DNA of 64,000 nucleotides from Bog-756 sp963727075 (GCA_963727075.1 CAVSET010000002.1:124001-188000); one strand, 5' to 3'; positions 18,792 through 29,051 are shown, numbered from the stretch's first letter. The notes: generated from the letters alone by a model not told the origin. Numbers and translations: made by a program.

Positions 18792-18984
18792 GACGTCTCT
18801 TCCTGGATTGGCGGCGGGGCCAGTGCGCGCCAGATTGGCCTCCGTCCGGTGGACCTTCGGGGAGGCCGACATCGTTCTGTCCGGTCAGGTCGCCGCGTTC
18901 CGGTGATCGGTTGCCCGATGGTCCTGGACGTCTGTGGCCGGCTGCTCCGGGTATCAGCGTCCGACACATTCGGATCGCATCAAC

Positions 18985-19142
18985 GGAGCAACTAGCGGCT
19001 TCTTTGGCTCGATGGGAGGCAAACCACCCAACGGACCAGTGGTCGACATTGCTCCGACCCGGGACGGCCAGGATTACTGGCTGGCGGCGGCCGACGGTGG
19101 CACCTCTCGTTCGGCGAGGCCGCGTTCCGCGGGGTCGACTGA
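18985..19142 (+). pseudogene. Fragment of a YWLxxxDGG repeat surface protein
   Basis: The plus frame gives GFFGSMGGKPPNGPVVDIA and then DGQDYWLAAADGG. Restoring one missing T near 19108 continues it as TFSFGEAAFRGVD and a stop. The pattern (F-G-S-x-G-G, PVVxIA, DGxxYWLxAxDGG, FSFGxA) is a repeat unit I know from long secreted proteins of Acidimicrobiia. Only about one and a half units remain, with no start or signal peptide, so this is a relic. Confidence 0.5.
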
Positions 19143-19332
19143 GTAGATCGCCCGCCCTGACTGGCCCAACAGGGCCACCCGTTCAGCAGATCCCGGTCGA
19201 CGTCGGACGGCCCGACGGTTATGGTGGCGGGACCAACCCCGGATGGCGTGGTAGCGGTCTGGCGCAGCCGGCAGCACGGCTGCTCCGTAGCCGCCGACGG
19301 GAAGACCGGCACCAATCAGAAAGGCGGAACCG

Positions 19333-19593
19333 ATGCCAACCTTGATGATATTCCACGAGGTCGACGACGTCGAGCACTGGGTCAAGTCACCGAAGCGGGA
19401 GGAGTTCTTCGGACCGCTGGGCGTGACGGCTCGGACGTTCATCGATCCGGAAGGGACGAACCGGGTCGGATTGATCGCGCAGGTTCCCGACATGGAATCC
19501 TTCCAGCAGTCGTTGCAGTCTCCAGAGGCGGCCGAGGCCATGAAGCACGACGGGGTGCGGTCGGAGACGATTCTGGTGCTCGTCGAGCCGTAG
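19333..19593 (+). CDS. Small ferredoxin-like-fold protein, unknown function
   Basis: An 86-aa protein: MPTLMIFHEVDDVEHWVKSP, a central GVTARTFIDPEGTNRVGLIA and MESFQQSLQSPEAAEAMKHD. The strand-helix pattern resembles the dimeric alpha/beta barrel superfamily (ABM-like). GGCGGAACC precedes the ATG. It is the first of three small same-strand genes (19333-20355) of similar size. Function is unknown. Confidence 0.7.
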   Translation: MPTLMIFHEVDDVEHWVKSPKREEFFGPLGVTARTFIDPEGTNRVGLIAQVPDMESFQQSLQSPEAAEAMKHDGVRSETILVLVEP

Positions 19594-19654
19594 CACCATC
19601 AGACCGATGCGACGGTGTCCGGAGCTGATCCAGAACAGAAGGAGCTGAGAGGTC

Positions 19655-19942
19655 ATGGCGTTTGGAGTTGTGCATCATTTCCCAGGCGGGACGAAGGAGA
19701 ACTACGACGCCTCGGTGGCGGCTGTTCATCCGAGCCCCTTGACGTTGCCCGATGGTCAGATCTTCCATGCCGCGGGGGCGTCGCCCGATGGGTGGACCAT
19801 TGTCGCCATCCACGAATCCAAGGAGAGCTGGGAACGCTTCCGCGACGGCATCCTGATGCCCCGCCTCCAGCAGGGGATCGAGGGTGGATTCCCGACTCCT
19901 CCCGAGGAGACCGAGATCGATGTCTCCACGCTGATGCCGTAG
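19655..19942 (+). CDS. Small dimeric alpha/beta-barrel-like protein
   Basis: A 95-aa protein: MAFGVVHHFPGGTKENYDAS, then GQIFHAAGASPDGWTIVAIH, ESKESWERFRDGILMPRLQQ and a C-terminal strand. This is the layout of small ABM/dabb-like proteins. It lies 61 bp after the previous small gene, with a GGAG upstream. A role in binding or oxidising a small molecule is possible but not shown. Confidence 0.7.
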   Translation: MAFGVVHHFPGGTKENYDASVAAVHPSPLTLPDGQIFHAAGASPDGWTIVAIHESKESWERFRDGILMPRLQQGIEGGFPTPPEETEIDVSTLMP

Positions 19943-20043
19943 TGGTCGTCCCCGGCACCGATCCCGGTTCGGGAGCCGACAGTCCCCGCACCAGCACCAA
20001 AGCGCCTCAGATCGACATCGAGAGAGAAACGGAGACTGCCAGC

Positions 20044-20355
20044 ATGTGCGCACAGCTCATCACCACCCGCCTGAAGCCGGGCAAGGAAGGCAAACTGCCG
20101 GAACTGATCGAACAGTTGCGGGTGATCGAACAACGGGGCTCCGGCCTGCTTCGGTCAACGGCCATGCTGGACCAGAACGACCCGAGCCGTGTCTTCATGT
20201 TGGTCGTCTTCGAGAGCGAAGAGAAGGCCCGGGCGCGCGAGCAGGATCCCCAGCGCCAAGAGGGACTGGAGACGGCCAGAGCGAACATGTCGGAGATCTT
20301 CGAGGGCGCTCCGGACTTCGTCGACTTGACCGTGGTTGATGAGGTAACGCCATAG
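20044..20355 (+). CDS. Antibiotic biosynthesis monooxygenase (ABM)-like domain protein
   Basis: 103 aa from ATG 20044, with GGAG 9 nt upstream. It has MCAQLITTRLKPGKEGKLPE, RGSGLLRSTAMLDQNDPSRV, FMLVVFESEEKARAREQD and a final acidic strand. The order of strand, helix, strand and ESEEKARA helix fits the ABM domain. Such proteins act as cofactor-free monooxygenases or as heme/ligand binders, usually as dimers. It is the last of the three-gene cluster. Confidence 0.75.
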   Translation: MCAQLITTRLKPGKEGKLPELIEQLRVIEQRGSGLLRSTAMLDQNDPSRVFMLVVFESEEKARAREQDPQRQEGLETARANMSEIFEGAPDFVDLTVVDEVTP

Positions 20356-20879
20356 GCCGGCACGCCACCGACGGTCCGTGGGTGATTCCATGATCGGTGC
20401 ATCCAAGCGGCCCCTGGCAATTCGGACGGGTGAGTTCCGATGGATGGTCCGTATTCGTCCCGCCACCCATGAGGCGGACATCACTCAAAGTCGGCGCTTC
20501 ATCAGTTGGTGCGATGAGCTGACGGGCGTGCGGTTTGTCTGTCCGCGCTGCGGTCGGATGAAGGCCGTGTTGCGGCGATGGAGACCCGGCGGATGCCCGA
20601 CGATCTACTGGCTTCTCTGCCTCTCGGTTGGTGACAGGCGCAGCAATATCATGTCCGAGGAAGTGTTCCGGGAGTTGTTGACCGAGTCGCTTGGCGCTGA
20701 CATCGCATCTCAGGCACTCGGAACTCGAGCCCACCGTCCCGACAGTCCCAGATCCGGAGGAGATCCCACCTCGGCCTGAACCTGACCCCGATCTGGTGCC
20801 GGCCGGCCAATCGGCCGGTGGATGCCCACTGCTCGGCTCGGGTGGCACCCGGATGCGCTGAGTCTGTTAGAACCGGACC
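20356..20879. other. Region with no convincing gene
   Basis: A plus-strand frame (20378-20779) is open and includes VRFVCPRCGRMKAVLRRW, but it has only one CxxC pair, no recognisable fold and an unnatural C-terminus. I do not call it. Nothing else organised was seen. Confidence 0.4.
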
Positions 20880-21470
20880 GTGAGCGAGTACGAGGTTGTC
20901 TGGCTCGAGGGTGCCGACCAGGTATCCCAGGCGGTGGGGGTGACAGCCCGGGCATTGCGGGACAATCCCAGTTCTGTCGCCGTCTCCGATGATCCCCTGC
21001 TCCGTCTCGAGATGCTGTACAGCACATTCGGCGGGATGCTGGACGGAGCCCGGGTAGCCGGAGTTCGCCGAGGGCGCTGCGTGCTCGGGGTGGCCGGTGC
21101 GGTCTCGCCGGGCCACTGCATCGAATCCATGCTCCCGCCGGAGGTCAGGACCCTCGACGCCCCGGCTTCGGACGCCACCAGTGCCGATCGGTTCCTCCAC
21201 AGCGGCTCGGTCCTGGCCAGTCACGACCTACCCGAGCCTCACTGGCATGTCGGACCGGTCGGCGTCGAACCAGGCTTCCAGTCCATGGGCATGGGCCGGG
21301 CGGCCATGCGACTCCTCTGTGACGAATTCGATGAGCACGGTCAATTGGCGTGGCTGGAGACGGACAAGCCGGAGAACGTCCGGTTCTACATGGGCCTCGG
21401 GTTCGAGGTGGCCGAAGAGGTGCCGATGCTCACGGCGCGCTTCTGGTTCATGCGCCGTCCGCCGCGATGA
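20880..21470 (+). CDS. GNAT family N-acetyltransferase
   Basis: A 196-aa protein starting at GTG 20880. The acetyl-CoA motif A is at WHVGPVGVEPGFQSMGMGRA (Q-S-M-G-M-G), followed by LAWLETDKPENVRFYMGLGF, a standard motif B with the Asn and Tyr of the acetyltransfer site. The N-terminal half is less conserved and probably shapes the substrate site. The substrate is unknown. Confidence 0.88.
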   Translation: MSEYEVVWLEGADQVSQAVGVTARALRDNPSSVAVSDDPLLRLEMLYSTFGGMLDGARVAGVRRGRCVLGVAGAVSPGHCIESMLPPEVRTLDAPASDATSADRFLHSGSVLASHDLPEPHWHVGPVGVEPGFQSMGMGRAAMRLLCDEFDEHGQLAWLETDKPENVRFYMGLGFEVAEEVPMLTARFWFMRRPPR

Positions 21471-21541
21471 GCGGGCCGATGGTCTGGATGGCCACCCTCT
21501 CCGACGCCGGGCCAATGAATTCTGACCGTCGGTAGCGTCAA

Positions 21542-22078
21542 TTGATCATGAAGGCAACGAACCTCGACAACCTCTATGGGTCGCCCCAGCTCGACTGGAC
21601 CCGCATCGAACGCCGCCTCGACCAGGGCCTGACCGAGGCACCGGGCACCGGCGGTCCCGACCGTCACACCTGTTGGTTGGCCACGATCAACCGGGACGGA
21701 AGCCCCCATATCACTGGCGTCGGTGCGCTCTGGCATGACTTCGCGTTCTGGTTCGAGACCGGCGACGGTACCCGGAAGGGCAAGAACCTCGCCCGCGACC
21801 CGCGCTGCACCCTCAGCGTCGCCGCCCACGAGTTCGATCTCGTGATCGAGGGCGAGGCTCAAAAGGTCACCGACCCGTCGACCGTCGCGGCTATGGCGGC
21901 ACGTTGGGCGGCCGTGGGGTGGCCGGCCCGTGTCGATGATTCCGGTCAGGCGCTAACCGCCGAGTACAGCGCACCCTCCGCCGGCCCTCCCCCGTGGTCC
22001 GTCTACCGTCTCACGCCCCGCACCGCCACCGCCGTGGCGACGGTCGAGCCCGGCGGAGCGACCCGGTGGCGCTTCTGA
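21542..22078 (+). CDS. Pyridoxamine 5'-phosphate oxidase-fold flavin/F420 protein
   Basis: A 178-aa split-barrel protein: HTCWLATINRDGSPHITGVG, FETGDGTRKGKNLARDPRCT and LSVAAHEFDLVIEGEAQKV are typical of PPOX-class proteins. The TRKGKNLARDPR block is characteristic of actinobacterial members that bind FMN or F420 and reduce small molecules. It is a single gene with its own start region at 21542. Confidence 0.85.
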   Translation: MIMKATNLDNLYGSPQLDWTRIERRLDQGLTEAPGTGGPDRHTCWLATINRDGSPHITGVGALWHDFAFWFETGDGTRKGKNLARDPRCTLSVAAHEFDLVIEGEAQKVTDPSTVAAMAARWAAVGWPARVDDSGQALTAEYSAPSAGPPPWSVYRLTPRTATAVATVEPGGATRWRF

Positions 22079-22219
22079 TGCACCCCGTTTCGGGACCCGC
22101 CGTCGGAGGGCCAGGCGGAATCAGGATGAATGAGGAAGCGAATTCGGCGGCGGTCGTGCGATGAGATCTACCTAGCGCCGCCGTCCTATGTGTGAACACC
22201 TACGAGAAGGAGTTGGGCC

Positions 22220-22597
22220 ATGCCGAAGATCACACACCTCGGTCGGGTAATCGTCCCCGTGTCCGACCAGGATGAGGCAATCAGCTTCTACACCACGAAA
22301 CTGGGGTTCTCCGTAGTGGCCGACGTTCCGTTCGGCCAGAACGACCGGTGGGTCGAAGTGGGTCCTCCCGGAGGTGGCGCGTCCATTGCGTTGGTACCGC
22401 CACAGGGCGAGTACCAACCCGGCCGGATGACCGGCATCGGCCTCGAATCGCCCGATCCGGCTGCGGACCACGCCGAACTTCGGGACAAGGGAGTGGACGT
22501 CGACGAGCAACTGGTGGGTGGGGACGGTGAGGTGCCGCTCCTGTTCTTCTTCCGGGACAACAACAACAACCAGCTCATGATCGTCCAGGCCCAATAG
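22220..22597 (+). CDS. VOC family (glyoxalase/dioxygenase-fold) protein
   Basis: A 125-aa protein with the paired beta-alpha-beta-beta-beta modules of the vicinal oxygen chelate fold: ITHLGRVIVPVSDQDEAISF, YTTKLGFSVVADVPFG, VEVGPPGGGASIALVPPQ and FFFRDNNNNQLMIVQAQ. His and Glu at the usual positions could bind a metal. The ATG is preceded by GAAGGAG. Substrate unknown; antibiotic-resistance or glyoxalase roles cannot be assigned. Confidence 0.88.
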   Translation: MPKITHLGRVIVPVSDQDEAISFYTTKLGFSVVADVPFGQNDRWVEVGPPGGGASIALVPPQGEYQPGRMTGIGLESPDPAADHAELRDKGVDVDEQLVGGDGEVPLLFFFRDNNNNQLMIVQAQ

Positions 22598-22740
22598 CGG
22601 TTCGACCGATGACGACCGATCGGCATCCTCCGCTGGGCGCTCGCCGACCACGGCCTCTCCCGGCGCGACGACACCTGACCGCCTCCGACCTCGGTCGGTC
22701 CCTCGGCCTCTCCCCATCCCTCGCCGCTTACGGCGGTGGA

Positions 22741-23703
22741 TCAGGTTTCCCGGCGTGACCGGACGGAACGAACCCTGGCGCGTCCCTGCCCTGCCAGAGC
22801 GCGCGCATCCCGCAACAGCTGGTGAGCGAAGTGCCGTCCGAGTTCTGACGTGGTCATTGGCGGCCGCTCGCCAGTCGTCATACCGGTGGGCGTCGCAGCC
22901 AACCGGGATTTCGCCCTGACCCGTTCGGTGAGGGTAAGGGTCGGGAGCTCGGATCGGAGGTAGGGGCGGCCGGTCCCTTTGCTGAAATGCACGAGAAAGC
23001 TCTTGGACGTCTCGTCATAGATGATGTCGAGATCATCCACGCCGATGACCTGTGAGAAGAGTACGAAGAGCTCGTCAAAAGAATAATAGTGGTGCCAATG
23101 GGTCGGGACGTTGCGCACGTGGTTCCAACACTCGTCGCGATATGCGGTTACCGAGTCGGGGATGTGGTCCACGGCAAGTAGATGGATGACCGCATGACCG
23201 CCGACAGAGAGAATCCTGTACAACTCTTCAAAGAGCAAGAACGCGACGTGCTTCTCGATGTGCTGCATGGCAGCCACCGAGTAGATGGTGCCGAGGTACC
23301 CGTCCTCGAAGGGCATGTGAAAGCCGTCGTACACCACGAAGCGCGCGTTGGGATGAGAGAATCGCTCTTGGGCTCGCTCGACCATATTGGCGGAGATGTC
23401 GAGACCGACAATCTCACGAACGGAAAAGCGTTCGAGTACCGCTTCCATGATCCATCCGACGCCACTACCCAGCTCCATGACCCGCGTTTCGGAGCCGGGC
23501 CGCGCCGCCGGGAATGTATCGAACAGCCAGTCGCGGTAGCCGCGCGCCCGATTCATGAGATCTTCGTCCGCCACGCCGTCGTGGATCCGGCGGCTGATCG
23601 ACTCCAAGCTCTCGTCAGCGAGCCACGTCGTCGCGTAGGCGGTCGCCGCCATCACCGGTTCCTCGTCGGTTGTCCTTGTGTCAGGTGTGCCGGCCTGGGA
23701 CAT
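22741..23703 (-). CDS. SAM-dependent methyltransferase
   Basis: A 320-aa class I methyltransferase. Motif I is VMELGSGVGWIMEAV (about residues 75-89), followed by EIVGLDISANMVERAQERF, FVVYDGFHMPFED and a post-motif helix SVAAMQHIEKHVAF. It starts 2 nt after the stop of the PhyH-type dioxygenase, so the two form an operon and probably act on the same natural product or cell-surface glycan. The basic C-terminus (about residues 270-320) is unlike the core fold. Confidence 0.88.
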   Translation of the reverse strand: MSQAGTPDTRTTDEEPVMAATAYATTWLADESLESISRRIHDGVADEDLMNRARGYRDWLFDTFPAARPGSETRVMELGSGVGWIMEAVLERFSVREIVGLDISANMVERAQERFSHPNARFVVYDGFHMPFEDGYLGTIYSVAAMQHIEKHVAFLLFEELYRILSVGGHAVIHLLAVDHIPDSVTAYRDECWNHVRNVPTHWHHYYSFDELFVLFSQVIGVDDLDIIYDETSKSFLVHFSKGTGRPYLRSELPTLTLTERVRAKSRLAATPTGMTTGERPPMTTSELGRHFAHQLLRDARALAGQGRARVRSVRSRRET

Positions 23704-23705
23704 GA

Positions 23706-24647
23706 TCAGTCAGACACGCCCTGCAGAGCGTCCAACCGTTCGCGCAGATCCGGACCGCTGTCGTCCTGGGTCGAGATCTGAGCCGGAAAGTCGATGATGT
23801 ACGGCTCCAACGGGCTGTGGTCCGGCTCCTTCGGGCGATCGCCGGGTACGGGCAATGGTGGCTTGTAGATCCACCAACCGGTGGGACCGGGCCGGATGTC
23901 CCATGATGTGGTCTCGCAATCCGTCTGGGTCCAGTAATGGGTGACCAGGCTCTGACGAGTGAGCGCGGGATTGGCGATCTCGCTCCCACCATGGAGGAGC
24001 AGCGCACTCCAGATGAACAAGTCACCCTTGCGAGCCAGGAAGCGCTCCTCCTGCAGGCCGCGACGATCGACCTGTTCGGCCATGTAGTCAGACCATCGCG
24101 GCATCTCCGAGTCCACCACGTGCATCGAGCCGTCGGAGAACCGATACGGATCGATGTGGTTGCTTTCCGGGTAGTAGCGAAGGGGACCGGCGTCCGCCGA
24201 GGTGTCTTCGAGCGCAATCCACGTGGCGACCAGCCCCCGTTCCGATGCTGGAGGCGTCATGTACAGGGTGTCGAGGTGTTCGGGCTGCTGGCTGCCCTTG
24301 TCGAAGTTGAGCGTGTTGCAGACGGCCGGTTCATCGCCCAGCAACTCCTCGAGGATCATGGTCACCCGTTCGGAGAGGACCACGGATCGAAGCCCGGGCT
24401 CGGTCAGGTACAGGTCGTTGACCTTGAAATGGTGACGACGCTCCGCATCACCCAACTCCGCGATCCGGCACCGGCGGCCGGTCACAAGGTCGTCCACGAC
24501 CACCCACGGAGGTTGGTCGCGCCAGGTGCGGTCGTAGGCCTCGGAGATGGCTGCGACCTCTTCGTGGCTGCAGAAGCCGGGGAACACGAGGAACCCGTGG
24601 TCCCGCCAGAACTGCCTTCGCTGCGACCCGATCGCCGACGTGCTCAT
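23706..24647 (-). CDS. Phytanoyl-CoA dioxygenase (PhyH)-like Fe(II)/2-oxoglutarate oxygenase
   Basis: 313 aa from ATG 24647; an upstream in-frame ATG at 24707 is possible. The metal triad is seen as HLD in QPEHLDTLYMTPPAS and the distal His in SALLLHGGSEIANPALTRQS, with Arg in the TRQSLVTHYW block for 2-oxoglutarate. It opens with RRQFWRDHGFLVFPGFCSHE, the usual PhyH start. It is the first gene of a two-gene operon with the methyltransferase. Confidence 0.88.
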   Translation of the reverse strand: MSTSAIGSQRRQFWRDHGFLVFPGFCSHEEVAAISEAYDRTWRDQPPWVVVDDLVTGRRCRIAELGDAERRHHFKVNDLYLTEPGLRSVVLSERVTMILEELLGDEPAVCNTLNFDKGSQQPEHLDTLYMTPPASERGLVATWIALEDTSADAGPLRYYPESNHIDPYRFSDGSMHVVDSEMPRWSDYMAEQVDRRGLQEERFLARKGDLFIWSALLLHGGSEIANPALTRQSLVTHYWTQTDCETTSWDIRPGPTGWWIYKPPLPVPGDRPKEPDHSPLEPYIIDFPAQISTQDDSGPDLRERLDALQGVSD

Positions 24648-24725
24648 TGGAGCGACTGGATTCAGGGTGCCTGCACGTCGGGACTCATACTTGATCCAGC
24701 CTACCATTGACCACCGGGGGCAACG

Positions 24726-25076
24726 ATGGACAGGGAGGCTCGCATGGCCCCAGTCGGGTGGCAGGAACTGCCGAGAACCTTCGACGCCGATGACGACGCC
24801 ACGGCGGCGCGTCTTGAGCGCCGCCTCCAATACGTGCTGCGCCAGCTCGAGTGGCGCATCAGGGAGGCCGACCGGCTCCGAGACCAACTGGACGATGAAC
24901 GGGAACAGCTCGCCCGGCTGCGCCAGGAGCTCGATCGTCAGGATCGAGAACTCGCAGTCCGGAGCGGTGAAGCCGACGCCTGGCGGAACGCGCATGAGAC
25001 GATGATGGCGACGAAGACCATGCGCGTCGCCCGCCTGCCCCGGGCGCTCTACGCTCGGATCCGAAGCAGGACATAG
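24726..25076 (+). CDS. Small coiled-coil protein, unknown function
   Basis: A 116-aa protein. Residues about 28-75 form one long heptad-like helix rich in Arg, Glu and Leu (LERRLQYVLRQLEWRIREAD, DEREQLARLRQELDRQDREL), followed by a basic tail RVARLPRALYARIRSRT. Similar tails occur in proteins near polysaccharide and methyltransferase clusters, but I cannot assign a function. It is divergent from the PhyH gene across a 78-bp gap. Confidence 0.6.
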   Translation: MDREARMAPVGWQELPRTFDADDDATAARLERRLQYVLRQLEWRIREADRLRDQLDDEREQLARLRQELDRQDRELAVRSGEADAWRNAHETMMATKTMRVARLPRALYARIRSRT

Positions 25077-25155
25077 CCGGTGACCACCACTCGCGTGACT
25101 CTTGACGCCACCAGACCCTCCTCGTAGCGTTTCGGCTGGCGAGTAAGGGGGAGCG

Positions 25156-28100
25156 TTGGACCGAGGTCGGTCGTTGAGCCCGGGAGCCCCGCGCATGGTC
25201 CGCTCGCTCGCGACCATCGGTCTGGTCGCCACCTTCGCTTTTGTGATTCCCGTCATGACCCCAGTGGCGGCCGCGCCGGTGGGCACCGCTTTGTCGTCGG
25301 CACCCACGCCGTCGGCGGCTGCCGCGCCGGCCGTCCACAGCACCCTGCCCCATGCAACCCTCCCGTCGCGGTCGGCTGGGGTCGACAGCCGCCCGGCGTC
25401 GTGCCCCGCGCCCGGCACCGACCCCAACACCGGTTCGGGCACGGCCAGCCCGACCGGTCAGTTCCCGTGGCCGCCCGCCCCGGCCGGGACCCCGGCGTTG
25501 GCCTGGGTCACCAACCCCCACACCCCAGCCACCGCCGTCCCGCTGCGCCCGGCCAACTGGGGCCAGGGGGGCGGAGACGTGAAACTCACCAGCGCCCGCT
25601 CGAGCGACCCGGCGCTGTCCGGCAACCCCCAGGAGCTCTGTGGTGTCGAGGGCAACAGCGTCGACACCGCCTGGCAGACCACGACCGGTCGTCCTTCGAC
25701 GGTGATCGCGGTGACCGACTCGGGCATCGAATGGTGCGACCCGGCGCTGGTCGACAAGATCTATCTCAACCGAGACGCCCTCCCCGTTCCCGAGGATGCC
25801 GGCGGGCGGACCAAGGCCCAGCTTGCTGCGGCCGGTCAGACCTTCCCCGACACGGATCCCTATGACCTCAACGGCACGGGCATCTTCAACGTCGAGCAGT
25901 ACGCCTCCGATCCCCGCCTGCCCAAGCCCACCTTCTGTGCCGCCCACGGCGGCGACGGCTTCGACTACACGGGGATCTCCGCTGCCGACCTCATCGCCGC
26001 GTTCGGCACGTCAGGCGCCCCCCACGAGGTCAACCGGACCGGACCGGCTGGGTTCACCGACGCCATCGCCGGCTGGAACTTCGTCGACGACAACAACAAC
26101 CCCTATGACGCCGTCCACTACGGCCACGGCACCGGCACCGCCGAGGATGCGACGGCCGCGGCGAGCACCCTCGCCCAGGAGGTCGGTGCCTGTCCGAACT
26201 GCATGGTCATGCCGCTGAAGGTCGGCGACTCCTTCATCACGTCGGGGAACTCCTTCGCCGAGGCGGCGCTCTTTGCGGTCGACTCGGGGGCGTCCGTGAT
26301 TCAGGAAGCACTCGGGACCTACGACGTGACCGCGACCGACACCCAGGCGATCACCTACGCCGAGGACCACGGCGTGCCGGTGGTGGCCAGCGCGGCCGAC
26401 GAGGAGTCCGAGCACCACAACCTTCCTGCGGTCCTCGAGAACACCATCGTGGTGAACAGCGTGACCCACGACAGCAGCTTCTCGCCGCCCAGCTACCTCT
26501 ACCTCAACGGCTGCACCAACGTCGGCGCCAACATCTCGGTCAGCGTGGAGAGCACCTCGTGCTCGTCTGAGGCCACCGGCAAGACGGGCGGCATCGTCGG
26601 GCTGGCGGAATCCGCCGCCACTCTCGCGTTGGCCAACCACACCATCAGCGCCTACCCCGGGCTGCACACCGCCTCGGGCGCACCGGTCCCCCTCTCGGCC
26701 GACGAGATCACCCAGCTGGTCACCATGTCGGCCGACGACATCGACTTTGACAAGGCGGCCCCGCCCAACGGTCCCGCCCACAACACCGCAGTGTCCACCG
26801 ATCTCCCGTTGGTGAGCACTCAGCGCGACCTCACCCACAAGGGATTCGACCCGACCAGCGGCTACGGACGCATCGACGCGGCACGGCTTGTGGAGTGGAT
26901 CGCCTCCGGCCGGATTCCGCCCCAGACCGAGGTCGACAGCCTTCCCTGGTACCAGGTGCTCTCCCCGACCCAGTCGGTGACCGTCTCCGGGGTGATGGGG
27001 ACGACCCGCAGCCCGTCGTGGCACTACGAGGTGCAGGTGGCCGCGGGCGAGACACCCCGGCAATCGGCCTGGCGGGTCGTTTCGAGCGGCACCGGGCAGG
27101 GGGTCCGTACCGGCACGCTGGCCCAGATACCGATGTCGGAGGTCGCCGCCCTGTTCCCGCCCTCGGTGCAGCTGGGGGGGACGCCGGCCACCCGCGACGG
27201 GCAGCCCAACCCCGACCGTTTCATGTTCACCATCGCGCGTGGTCGTGCAGGACGACGCCGGCATGGTCGGCATGGCGCGGCGGACCGAATTCCTCCATGA
27301 GGACCCGGGCCTGATCGGCGGGGCTCCTGTCCATCTGCCGAGCTCGGTGGTGGCCCCTCCGGTGCTCGCCCCGATCGGCCCTGGTGGGACGAACGCGCTG
27401 CTGGTCGCCGCCGCGGACGGAACCGTCCACGCCTACGACTCGAACGGCCAGGACCTCCCGGGCTGGCCGGTGCGGACCGGACCCGACACCGGGTTCCATC
27501 CCGGCGAGGAGGCCTACGGGCAGGTCACGCCACCCCGCGACGAGATCGTCGGGGGGCTGGCCGTCGGTGACCTGACCGACGCGTCCGGTCACGACGACGA
27601 TGTGGTGGCCACCGACCTCACCGGGCGAGTATGGGCGTGGAACGCCCACGGGGACCTGCTGCCCGGCTGGCCGGTACGGACCGATGCCGCCTTTTCGGGT
27701 CCCGGGGTCGACGACACCCACAACGAAGTCCTGCGCGGGATCCTCGGCGCGCCCGTACTCGGCGACCTGCAGGGTAACGGGACCCTCGACGTGGTGACGG
27801 CCTCGATGGATCGCCACGTCTATGCGTGGCAACCGGGTGGCGAGCCGGCGCCCGGGTGGCCGGTCCAGGTGGTCGACCCGAAGGAGGTCCAGTCGATCGA
27901 CCCGGCCACCGGGCACGTGACCTTCCTGCCCGCAGCCGGGGGCGACACCGGGTCCAAGCTCGTCGACACACCGGCCATCGCCCAGCTGGTGCCGGGCGGG
28001 CCGCCCCAGGTGGTGGTGACGTCGAACGAGCAGTACGCCGGGCCGCCCAACGCGTCGCTCGGGATCCTCGGGACGCTCTTCTCCCTGACCGGCAAGCTGG

Positions 28101-29011
28101 CGGACGCCGCCAACAGCCGGGTGTACGCCATCTGGCCCGACGGTTCGAACCATCCGGCGGCGACCGGCGCGCCCGACCCGCCTGGCGACCCGAACCCCGG
28201 CGCGTTCCTTCCGGGTTGGCCCGTGGCCATCGCCGACCTCGATCCCAATCTTCTCCCCGACATCGGAGACGGCGCGAGCAACGGCCCGGCGGTGGCCACC
28301 ATTTCTGGCGGCTCCCCACTCGTCGCGGTCCAGAGCGACGTCGGTCCGGTGTACCTGCTCCGCGCCGACGGGAGCGGCGCGCTCGGGACGACCGGCGGCC
28401 TGCCCAACGTCATGGTGTCCGGTCCGGCCGGGGCAAAGTCGAATTCGACCGGCCTGCTCGGTACGAGCGTGCCGGCACTCGGGGCGCCGATCATCGCCCC
28501 TCTCGGGCCGGCGTCCGACACCGGCGGACCGCTCGACGTGCTGAGCGCGGCCGAAAGTGCCGGCGAGCTGCTCGACGTCTCCGAACCCGCGGAGCAGACA
28601 CCCCACGACAGCCAGCTCGACAGCTGGGACGCGTCCGGTGGGTCGTTCGTGGCCGGATTCCCCCAGGTCATGGGCGGACTGCAGTTCTTCGACCAGCCCC
28701 TCGTGGCCGACCTGACCGGCCCCGGCGGCCAGGCCTACGCCGTCGAGGCGAGCTCCGACTCCGACCTGCGGGCCTTCGACGCCAACGGCCGGGAGGCGCC
28801 CGGCTTCCCCAAACTCACCGGCGGGTGGGTCACCGGTGGCGCCGTCTTCGGCCCGCTCGGGACACTGGCGGACCAGGTGCTTGTCACCGGCACACGCGAA
28901 GGGGAGCTCTTTGTCTGGCAGACCGGCGCGCCGTCCGGCGGACCACGTGGCGCCTGGCCCCAGGTACACCAGAACTTGCGCAACACAGGCGACTACGGCG
29001 GGCAGCCGTGA
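25156..29011 (+). CDS. Secreted S8-type peptidase with C-terminal repeat (FG-GAP/propeller-like) domain (frame-broken once)
   Basis: TTG 25156 or ATG 25195 opens a signal peptide (LATIGLVATFAFVIP). The S8 domain has the catalytic Asp in IAVTDSGIEWCD (about 188), the His in YGHGTGTAEDAT (about 325) and a candidate Ser in SCSSEATGKTGG (about 470). The usual GTSMA box is absent. One extra base near 27235 breaks the frame: removing it gives FTIRVVVQDDAGMVGMARR. The second half, about 590 aa, has repeats of the type LPGWPVRTG and GDLQGNGTLDVV, which look like a propeller. About 1280 aa in all; extracellular, substrate unknown. Confidence 0.82.
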
Positions 29012-29027
29012 TCGGGCATCGCCACCT

Positions 29028-29051
29028 TCCAGGGGGCGGTCGCCACCTGGA
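29028..29051 (+). terminator. Hairpin after the S8 peptidase gene
   Basis: TCCAGG pairs with CCTGGA, with an inner GGC/GCC stem, beginning 17 nt after the stop. There is no T tract. A weak call. Confidence 0.35.

Noticed and set aside
20378..20779. Zinc-ribbon-like ORF
   Set aside because: Only one CxxC pair, no fold and a random-looking C-terminus.
23706..25442. A 578-codon minus frame that appears to extend the PhyH protein upstream
   Set aside because: The extra N-terminus is antisense to the coiled-coil gene and the protease start and has no protein-like motif; ATG 24647 matches the family start.
26011..28969. Long minus ORFs opposite the S8 protease
   Set aside because: Arg/Gly-rich shadow frames caused by high GC; the plus strand carries catalytic motifs and repeats.
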